From: Chiua virens | Taxonomy: Eukaryota > Basidiomycota > Agaricomycetes > Boletales > Boletaceae | DNA length: 64,000 nucleotides | Assembly (NCBI GenBank): GCA_019787685.1 | Contig: JAHNUO010000021.1 | Coordinates: 482,443 to 546,442 of the forward strand | Direction of reading: 5' to 3' | In this document: piece by piece, positions 34,537-44,028 of the stretch | How positions within the stretch are numbered: position 1 is the first letter of the stretch | Layout: each line of letters opens with the position of its first letter | Translations under genes and position numbers: made by a program | The notes under the pieces: model-generated | The model's input: only the letters and a program-made list of their open reading frames with translations | Told to the model about the DNA's origin: nothing | The model's database searches: none

Positions 34537-35738
34537 ACTGAGTGCTATTATTCAATTTACATTAGAGATGTAAGCACTAGTTTGGGTCAGTGGTGATTTA
34601 GTAATACTGTAGCATTGAATAAAATTGTTTGTCACATATGAATTTCACATTGATACAGAGGTTAGAATGCCATGTAGCTACACTAAATGGAGTGAGTATG
34701 AAGCATTGAGTCATTCAGCAGTGAAATGAACATGCCAGAGTCAATTTGAGATTGAATGGGGAGTCAGGTAAGAGTGGTAACTGGGACATGCCAGGGCCAT
34801 TTGATGTTGATATAAGAGGGAATGGGACTAAAATGAACTCAAATGAGTGAGTATCATGGGATAAATTGATTGGTCATGACACAAACATCTGTATTGAAAT
34901 TAAAATCCAGGAAGGGTTGAGGCAAGTGGGGTAACAAGAGTGTGTTGTGGTAGTTTTAGGTCAATATACAGGCAGGAACAGCACCTAAATTGAGAGTAAG
35001 TAGAGTGTGTACCAAGCAACAAATCAACTGGTTGAGAAATGAACATACCACATTAAAAATTGAGACACAAAGGGGGATAGAGCTAAGTGAAGTGACTGGG
35101 ACATGTTGGAGCTATTTCATGTTGATGTAAAGTAGGAATAGCACCTGAACAGACTAAACAGAGTGAGTATGAATCAATGAATTGATTGACAGCAAAACAA
35201 AACATACCAGAATGAAACTAAAAACCAGGAAAGGTTGAGACAAGTAGGGTAACCAGGACATGGGAGCCATTTTGGGTCAACATGAAGGTGAGCATAGCAC
35301 CTAAATAGACTTAGTAGAGTGGGCTCCAAGTGGCAAATTATTTGGTCATAAGAAGAACATGCCACATTGAAAATAAGGTCCAAGGAAGGAAAGGAGAGAA
35401 AAGGAACAACTGAGACATGTCAAAGGGGAGGTCAAGACAAGTAGGGTGACTGGAATGCTTCAGGGCTGTTTCAGGTCAATGTAAAGGTAGAAACAGCACT
35501 TAAATACACTCAATGGGGTGAGTACAGAGTGACAAACCCCTTGGCAGTACAATAAATATACCAGAGAAATTTGAGATGAAGGGGGTCAAGGCAAGTGGGG
35601 TGACTGGGATGCATCAGGGCCAGTTCAGGTGAATGTAAAGCAGGGAATGGTACCAAAATGGATTACATAGAGTAACTATGAAGCACAAAATCAACCAGTT
35701 GTAGAACAAACATACCAGAGTGTGTAACACCACGAATA
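34537..35738. repeat. Decayed ~156-bp tandem satellite
   Basis: Units beginning AGTGAGTATG or similar start at 34691, 34846, 35004, 35162, 35318, 35517 and 35671, so spacing is 154-158 nt except one unit of 199. Shared blocks are AACATACCAGA, GACTGGGACATG and AGGAACAGCACCTAAAT. A first, poorly kept copy may begin at 34537. No gene. Confidence 0.7.
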
Positions 35739-35740
35739 CA

Positions 35741-36294
35741 TAGTGTTTTAAAGTCTGGTCCAGTCTGGTTTTCCATGGTCCAAATGAGACAACTGGACCA
35801 AGACCAGTCCTAGAAAGGTCCTGGACCCTTCCAACCACATATGGACCGAAAAAAACTGGTCCAAAACAGTCTTTTGATCAGTTACAATCAGCTGCAACCA
35901 TTGTTGTTCCAAACTGGTCCTTTGACTCCTTTTGCGTGGGAACCATGATTAGTCATGGTGAATTCAAATCTACTATGGACCCCTGGATACCTACTGACCC
36001 TTGGATCATAAGATTTGGATCACAGGATCAAACAATATGGCAATTTCTGGGTGGCATGTCAGTCAGAGGGGGTCTCAACTTGGTTTTTATTGTAGAAATT
36101 CAAATAAAATACCTAAAATCCTGAAACTATTGTGGGAAGTACCCATGGATAGGAGCTAAAGACATGTCTTTTTTTTTTTGTCTAAATCAAGGCAACTGGC
36201 AACTGGACTGATTGGCAACTGGATGCAACCACAACTGTAGTCCAGTCCAGTTGCCAGTCTTTTGAGCAGTTCTAGACTGGACTTTGAAACACTA
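35741..36294 (+). mobile_element. Full-length 554-bp MITE (TA target, GTGTTT termini)
   Basis: Termini TAGTGTTTTAAAGTCTGGTC and the inverted GACTGGACTTTGAAACACTA, with TA at both edges, which fits a Tc1/mariner-style target site. The interior is non-coding and contains many short GGCAACTGGA / TCCAGTTGC inverted motifs able to fold. Partial copies occur at 33398-33790, 43614-43808 and 58948-59090. Confidence 0.8.
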
Positions 36295-36572
36295 TGAACA
36301 CACAATTGCAGCACACACCAAATATGACATCAATCAGAGGCACTAGCTGAGCCACATGGTTTTGTGCAGCACACAAGGCAGGTTTGTATTAATAAGTGAT
36401 GGTTAGAGCTGTAGCCTAAATAGCCAAGACAACCACTTGCACCTGACAGAGGTGAGACAAACAAACTATGTGAAAAAGTGTTGGATGGGGGTCTCCCATG
36501 GGGTTCTCCACAGAAGGTTGTGGAAATAGCCAAGACAGAAATACTTAGACCAAATAATAATAACTACCAGCA

Positions 36573-36825
36573 GCACAAGTGTATGAATACTTATGCTGAG
36601 GAGAACACAGAATGAATCAAGTATACTATTGGATGGATTGGTTGTACACATGTATGTATACTTGTGCTGTCAACAATTTCTTATGCAAGCCAGTGGTTTG
36701 ATCCAGATGATGTATAAGAATTTTAAGTAGTTACCTCAATATCTGTTTGAACCAGTTTACTAATATAGCCATACTAAAATTTCTTCAATCAATTGCTTGC
36801 ACAAGCATATGAAATACTTGTGCAC
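36573..36825. repeat. Three palindromes upstream of the recombinase-helicase gene
   Basis: 36573-36596 (GCACAAGTGT, ATGA, ATACTTATGC), 36646-36668 (diverged), and 36799-36825 (GCACAAGCAT, ATGAA, ATACTTGTGC). The last ends about 100 bp before the ATG of the gene and could lie in its promoter or leader. Confidence 0.75.
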
Positions 36826-36922
36826 ACATCGTGGGAAAATTATTCAAGTGGAGTTTGAATTTATCATAGATATAGGCCAACCTGTGGGAAGATATTGTTC
36901 TTTCTCCCACTTTCATACCATC

Positions 36923-39900
36923 ATGTTTACCTGCAACTCTTGCAAGCTACAATTTGACTTGAAGTCTATATATATCACTCACATTAGAAAATGTGTTCCC
37001 ACATCTATCTTTTTCACTCATACTAAACAAAAGGTCACTGTACAGAGGAATGAGGATGGTGTATTTCTTTGTTACTGTTCTAACCCTGGCTGTCCCAAGC
37101 TGACAGGTTTCTCTACCACAAACAACATGAAAAAGCATATGAAAAAAGTCCAATCAATTTGGGTGGGACCAAACAAGAACAAACAATGTGCACAAGTAAA
37201 TGAATATTTATGCACATCCAATCCAGTAGGTGTTCACTGATTTATAGTCATTGTGTCTGACATTTAATAATTTCAAATCCAGTTCCTTGATACTGCTATG
37301 CGATCTTCACCACCTTCTGCCCATAGCAATCACAATATGATCACCTCCCCAACAAATGTAAGCCATGTTTGTGTGCACAAGTATTCCATATACTTATGCT
37401 AGCAATAGCAGAGCCCCCAAGCCTCTCATGTAAGTGTATTTGATGTGCACAAGTATTCCATATATGTACTTATGCTGGCAATAGCAGGATCCTCAAGCTT
37501 CTCATGTAAGTCATGTTCATGTGCACAAGTATTTCATATACTTATTCTGGCAATAGCAGGACTTCCAAGCTTCTCATGTAAGTCATGTTCATGTGCACAA
37601 GTATTTCATATGTTTATGCTAGTGACAGCAGGATATTGACATGGGATCACCTCTGGTTATATCACCAAGATCTTTAACTCAACCCATACCATCCTTGATA
37701 GTAAGTTCATGTTCATAAACAAACCTCAGCTATGAATAATTTATTTTATAGTCTATATTAGAGCAGCAACATCGATCCGTATCAGCCACAAAAACTCCTT
37801 CACCACCACCCATTCCTCCAGTCATACAAGAAACCAGTATCAACCCATCTTACATCAGATCCAACGGTTTCCTCCGACACTCGTATCTTGACTCATTGAA
37901 TTTGGTTGTCAATGAGGAATTCTGTTTCCTTCAATGTCAGGAATGTGGCATTGCATTGTTACAAGAAGAGGCTGCCATCCACCTGATGCAAACACATCCT
38001 GCCATATGCATGGATCAAAACAAGTTCGCTCAAGCAGCCATGGAAGTCTCACTGGCTAAGAACTTTCCTTCACATATAGAAGGACCAAGAGACAATATAG
38101 ATGGACTGTCCATCCATGATGCTTTTGCATGCAACCACTGTTTCAAGCTTTACATGGCAGAGGAGACTGTACGGACTCATCATTACAAATACCACAAGGA
38201 CATTCCAAAGCCATCTTTTTGGAGACGCTGCAAAGCTCAAAGCATCCATTCGCGGCGAACAAAAGTTCACAGTGCTTGCCACCTCCTCTGGGAAGTGTAC
38301 GAAAAGGAAACCATTCAAGGGCAGTCTTCCAAAGAGTCTTTGATAGACACCCTCTTGAAAGAACTAGAGGAAGAGTTCCATATTCCATCTGTGATATCGG
38401 ATGAACGTCTAGTGACTCCATGGCTCAACACAACACGTTGGCATGAGTATGTTGCAGGAGAAAGATTTGATACCAAGTCTTTGTGTACCATGGTATCCAC
38501 TCCCAAGGACGATGATCTGATTCTGCCAGGTTTACGCACTGCTGTCAACACATATTTCCAAGAAGCATTGGATCTGTTGCAAATAACTGATGAGCTGGTG
38601 CTCAAACGTTTGAATTCGCCTTGTCCCCTTCAAAAGTGAGTCTAACAAACACTGCATGGCACAAGTATATTGTATACTTATGTACACCTTGCTCATCTTT
38701 TTCAAGTGGCATATCCAACACTCCACTTCACAAGCACATGTTGGACAAGAGCATGACCAAATATGTAGCACCAGTCATTGCCTTGTTGGTCATGTTGATG
38801 ACGATGGGCAGCGAGGACCTAGAGGTCAAGCAGATGGCCGAGCTCCTTTTTAGTGCACTCCCACAGCGAAAGGAACGAGCAAACCTCTCAAACTACATTC
38901 ATTGTATACTCATCAGGGTATGGACAAAGACCTGGAAGCGTAGCCCAACCACAGTCATCATGGACCCTACCGAACGGTGTCTGGCTCTGATGACATTGAA
39001 AAAAGATGGTTCCTTCAATGAACCCAAGCATGTCACTACAATCATTGCAAAGCTCGAGTACTGCATGCGATTGACCTTCTTGAGGGAGATCAGAAGCAGA
39101 GTGGACATTCCAAATGGAGTGGAGGAAGAGGTGGCCTGCGATGCCCTTCAAGATTGGTTCATCGAAAACAAATACTCCACGTTTGCCCGACTACGCTCCC
39201 TACAGCATCGTGCTACTGCCATCGTATATGACACGCCGAGCTTGCCTAACATCTGGTGGACAGACAGTGTCCACTGGAAGTCCATGCTGTTCAAGGGTGA
39301 ACCAATTCACTTTGATGACATCTGTGGCATGTTTGCAGACACAGAAGCCAAGCTGATTGAACTATGGGAACAAAAAATACTGGGTGGGCTGTCCTTGAGG
39401 GCAGAATATGATGCTGTTGCAGATGATCTTACCAACAAGGATGTTGGTTATTCATTCCTATCTGACCAGCGAAACAAAGCCTTTCAACAAAGAGGTCGAT
39501 TGGTCCAAGCTGCAGCCAGAGGAGAAGGTCGATTCAGACATTGGGCGAATGTGGTGAATGGAGAGATAGAATGGAACAAGGGAGCCATGAGGGCATGGTT
39601 GCAAGACTATGCTGAAATGCAACACCTCCTGCTTTTACGAGCAGAAATGCTAAGTGGGGCTCCAAGTCGTGGCACGGAACTCACTGCATTGACATACCGC
39701 AACACCAAGACCCGACCTACACGCAGCCTAGTCATGTTGGGCAAGCACCTTACCATCCTCTGTCAATACATGAAGACCACAGCACTCACAGGACAGGATA
39801 AACTCATTCCACATGCCCTGGATGCTATCACAAGTGACATTCTCATTCAAGACCTAGCGTTGGCCAGACCGTTTGCAGAGATTGCAGCACGAGCATGTTT

Positions 39901-42834
39901 TCCCAACAAGCCAGAAGTGAAAGAGCTATATCAAAACCAGCTCTTTGTCAACTTCAATCGGCTGTTTACAACTGACGATCTTTCTGGAGTGATGTCAAAG
40001 TATAGCCTTCCTCGTCTCAACTATGCACTGACGGTCAATCCTTGGCGTCATATGCAGACTGCCTGGAAACGCAAATTCAAATGCTCATCTGAGGCTGTGC
40101 AGGAAGACAACATGGTGGACAATGTTGAAGCCCTTCAGGCGGGGCATACACGAGCGACAGAGAATCGCATCTATGGTCTTAGCATGCATACGTTGGCTGG
40201 AGCACCAGAAGACATACTGCCATACTATTTGGAGGCAAGCACATTGTGGCAAAAGCAATGCCAAACAGTCCCAGGTGGAACCAACCTGCCTTATCAACAA
40301 GCATGTACAACAAGCTTTGTTAGCACAGCATCTTCAACCCATGCATGTGAGTGTATGAATGCTTGTGCATAATCACCACTTACACTCTTTGCAGTGTCTG
40401 CAGATCGAGTGCACAAGTATATGAATACTTGTGCAATACCAGCACCACCACACACCAATGCTGGTCCATTCACACAAGACATAGCCCAGCAAATTATGAC
40501 ATGCTTGATGCCCTCCTTGTCTAGTCTCATACAAGATGCAGTCACCAAGGCTTTGGATGATCGTTTGCCCACTCAAACAACCACAGAGGGCAAAGGCAAA
40601 GGCAAGGCAGTTGAAACCCTATTGGACGATGAACAGAATCCAATGCCTTTTGTGGAGGATGAGGAGGATGACATAGGATTGAGACTGGCTTTGCAACAAG
40701 AAGCAGAAATGAATGCCACAAAGAGATGCACTAACAATCAAGGAGAAGGCATGTAGTATCTTATGGTATTTCTAGAACATTCTGTGACATGCTCATTTCA
40801 GGACCATCCAAGTGGGCAGCCACATCCTCCAAACGACTTATGGATCCTATTACCTCTCCCTCTCCCTCCAACAATGCTTATCGCCATGTGCGTCAACGGC
40901 TCATGACAACTCTTTCACCTCCTGTCCCTTCCAATGGCACAAGTATCCATACACTTATGCCAATCTCTACCACTGCCACACTTGAATCCAAGGCACTGGC
41001 AACCATGAGACACCTTCTTGGAAATTCAACTGCCAACTGGCGCTCTGTAGAACAAAAACAGGCCATGTTAGCAGTGTTGAACCATCATGAGGATGTTATC
41101 ACAGTGCTAGCGACTGGCGGAGGCAAGTCCATGTTGGCAATAGTACCCAGCATGATGGAGCAATCAACAGTGACCATCCTGGTCTTACCGTTGAACTCTC
41201 TTATCATTGACTATCAACGTCGTCTCACAGGAATGCAAGTGCCATATCAGGTGTATGGTGAAGGAGATACAGAGGATGGACAACTGAGTGTCACCAAGAA
41301 CCTAGTCCTGGTGTCTGCTGACAGAGCTCAGACCAGTGATTGGCGAAATGCATTGTCTATACTGGCTCAGAAGAAGACTGTGGCACGCTTGGTCTTTGAT
41401 GAGGCCCACATTCCCTTGATTGCCAAAAACTATCGTAAAAGCTTGGACAACATCTATCAAATACGCTCAATCCCCTTGCAACTTGTGTTATTAAGCGCCA
41501 CTCTTCCTCCCAGCTTTATTCCTGAGCTCACTGCCTCCTACAATCTGCTTTCCAACACCACCATTGTCCGGCAGTCCACAAACCGACCAGAGCTTATCTA
41601 CATCCTAGAAAAAATGGCTTCTACATCTCTTCTTGCAAGAACCATGCAGATCTTGGAAGAAGAGAAAGACAACTGGAGAGAGGAGGACAGAGGGTTGGTC
41701 TTTGTGTCATCCATCGCAGAAGGACAGCAGTTGGCAGGTCTCACAAAGCATGCCTTGTATGTGGGTGATCGACAGAAGATGAGCGATGAAGAACGTCATA
41801 CTGCCTACAATGAATGGATTCAAGGATCTAAAAAGGTCATGGTGGCCACTACTGCCTTCAGCACAGGCAATGACTACCAGCATGTGCGCCTGGTCATACA
41901 CATGGACAAGCCGTTCGACATGCTTGACTTTATCCAAGGTCAAGGCCGGGCTGGCAGGGACGGACAAGTAGCCAAGTGTTACCTTCTTGCACCACAAGTT
42001 AGTGGAAAACCGAGCAGCAAGGAGTCTGGAGTGTTGATACAGAGCAAGGTTGCCATGCATGACCACATTTTTACGTATGGTCTAAAGCGATGCCTTCGAT
42101 ATGGCATGGCATTGTTTGCAGATGCGAAGGGATTGGCCTGTCGACAACAATCCAACAACCAACTGTGCTGTGTGTGCAATGGTGACCCACAACACAAGCC
42201 AGAGGATATTCTCATTGCTGGCATGCCACAGTCAAGGACAAACAAGAATGCTTTGCCTTCCATGTCTTCTACATTGGATATGTCCAATGATTCATTCATT
42301 CAAGCCAGCACCAAAGCAAAGCAAATGATGTCATCACATCAACTCAAACATTCAGCCAAGGTGGATGTTCTGCTGGTTGCTTTACGCCGCATGGGAGATG
42401 TTTGTGCTCTATGCAAGGTCCTGGATGCACAGTCCAATGAACAAACTCATCATTTGTTTAGCTGTCCAAGTCTGGGATCTTGTGCAGACAGTAGCTGGGA
42501 GGGATACAAGGAATGGAGAAAAGGTCTACGATATGCCAAGTGGCATAACAAGATTTGCTGGCTCTGTCATGTTCCACAACTGAATGACAGTCTACACCCA
42601 ACCTTTACAAAAGCTAACAAGGGCAAAACAGGGTGCGAGTTTGCAGATGTGGTGGCACCAGTCGCTTTTGCTATCTACCACAATCAAGCATTGAGAATAG
42701 CAGCACAACAACACTTTGAACAAAGCTGGACAACACTAGATGCATTCACAAGTTGGTTGATGGACAAGCCCAAGGTGGGAAGGGAGAGCAACCTCATAGA
42801 CTTGTTCATGTGGTACTCCAAAGAGAATCCATAA
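36923..42834 (+). CDS. Zinc finger - tyrosine recombinase-like - RecQ helicase fusion
   Basis: Five exons (36923-37225, 37752-38635, 38707-40346, 40395-40748, 40802-42834) join in phase into 1737 codons with no stop. Residues 4-24 hold a C2HC finger. Two more CX2C-X12-H fingers lie in exon 2 (CQECGIALLQEEAAIHLMQTH and CNHCFKLY...HH). Residues 717-885 carry a tyrosine-recombinase pattern: SRGTELTAL (Arg717), NPWRHMQTAW (Arg843), GHTRATENRIYG (His876, Tyr885). The His-Tyr spacing of nine is that of XerD. Residues 1163-1450 are a superfamily 2 RecQ-like motor: ATGGGKS (Lys1169), DEAH (1260), LLSAT, QGQGRAGRDG. The C-terminus has further CX2C pairs. RecQ motors unwind DNA 3'-5'; the recombinase part would cut and join DNA through a 3'-phosphotyrosine. 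Intron 4 has a GC donor. Helicase certain; recombinase call is from motifs only. Confidence 0.8.
37361..37632. repeat. Tandem ~72-bp repeats each carrying the palindrome, inside intron 1
   Basis: Palindrome copies begin at 37373, 37445, 37521 and 37593, spaced 72, 76 and 72 nt. The shared flank is AAGTCATGTTCATGTGCACA on one side and GGCAATAGCAGGA with CCAAGCTTCTCATGT on the other. The copy at 37445 has a 4-nt insertion. All lie in the 526-nt first intron of the recombinase-helicase gene. Confidence 0.85.
38659..38683. repeat. Palindrome in intron 2
   Basis: GCACAAGTAT, ATTGT, ATACTTATGT. It takes up a third of the 71-nt intron 38636-38706. Confidence 0.8.
40345..40435. repeat. Two palindromes at the intron 3 / exon 4 boundary
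   Basis: A diverged copy spans the donor of intron 3 (about 40345-40370). A copy with perfect 10-bp arms, GCACAAGTAT, ATGA, ATACTTGTGC, lies in exon 4 (40409-40435 with flanks), coding for VHKYMNTCA. Confidence 0.8.
40937..40961. repeat. Palindrome in the last exon
   Basis: GCACAAGTAT, CCAT, ACACTTATGC inside coding sequence (GTSIHTLMP). Together with 37188-37215 (CAQVNEYLC) and 40409-40435 it shows the motif read in all three frames. Confidence 0.8.
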
Positions 42835-43613
42835 GTATTAGAAATAGTTGTGCCAATGTAACTTGTCTTTCATGAGATCTGATGGTATCAACTCAGACAC
42901 TGCTGAGGTGTGCTAGAGAGAATCTATGCCCAAGGCACCAAGGACTTCCACTTGAGGAGCAGTGGACAAAGGTAAAGACATTGGTCAACACAACAAGAAG
43001 ATCTGCTTGATGAAGGCAGGTGGTGCAGGTAAGTGAGAATACTCAGATATAGATTGAATGGATCAAGACTATAGTTGTACATGAAGTAGTATTATTGAGA
43101 ATTTATATGGTGCAAAGGGGTCTCCCAAGAATAGTTCACCACTGATATCTGGAGTGACAAGGCCTAATAATTGCCTATAACTTTCTTTGACAGCCCATTG
43201 GATTGCTGGGCACCTGACAACTGGCACATTAGAGCTCAAATCAGCTTTACTTGGTGTTCATCATATTTGTGGTAACCACACAGGTATGGGTTGTTGTTGT
43301 AGGAGTGCAAACACACCTATGTGGTTATTCCCCATTTCTCCCACTTTCCACACTCGTCCTGATTGACACATCTGTGTTCACACTGTCTCATATTATTTTT
43401 ATTTGGTCATATCACTTTTTGTTTATACATTGCATAGGCCTAGACCCTGTTGCACAGCCCTTGCAGGGAATTCTATTATCCCTCAAACTCTATGCTTTAA
43501 GATTTTCTTTTAATTACACCTACTTAGGACAAGTCTAGGGGTATTCCTGAGGAGTATAAACACTCTATACAGACAAAATACAGAAGCTTTTGCCTGTGCA
43601 CTTCTCTATCAAA
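42835..43613. other. Intergenic region, no gene seen
   Basis: About 780 bp after the helicase stop, CpG-poor, with no supported coding sequence and no palindrome of the family. Confidence 0.4.
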
Positions 43614-43808
43614 TAGTGTTTCAAAGTCCAGTCTAGGACTGCTCAAAAGACTGGCAATTGGACCAGACTGGACTGGTAGGCAACTGGACTGCAGTTGCAG
43701 TTGCATCCAGTTGCCAACCAATCCAAGTAGTGTTTAAAAGTCTCGGTTTTTCATGGTCCAAATAAGGCAACTGGACCAAGACTGGTCCTAAAAAGGTCCT
43801 GGACCCTA
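43614..43808. mobile_element. Two partial GTGTTT MITE ends, side by side
   Basis: 43614-43731 is the reverse complement of the 3' end of the MITE (TAGTGTTTCAAAGTCCAGTC). From about 43732 a 5' end follows (TAGTGTTTAAAAGTCT, then ATGGTCCAAAT and GGTCCTGGACCC). This suggests two insertions or an internal rearrangement. Confidence 0.65.
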
Positions 43809-44028
43809 GTCTTGAAACCCGGCGTTACTTTTTAGGAAGTGGCAGGCTACACCCAAACCAAACACTTTCTGTAATGTCTGGATACTTTAGTCACATGACG
43901 AGCACATCGAGTCACACCTGTCAACAAAGTCCAATAATTAGTTGATGTTATGCCCATACTCGTAATTAAGCAAACTATTAATTAATGATATTGTCCATCT
44001 AATCAGGCCACCAAATCATGAACAATCA

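Noticed and set aside
36330..36651. Small open frames before the recombinase-helicase gene as extra upstream exons
   Set aside because: They are on the minus strand or overlap palindromes, and the gene has a good ATG at 36923.
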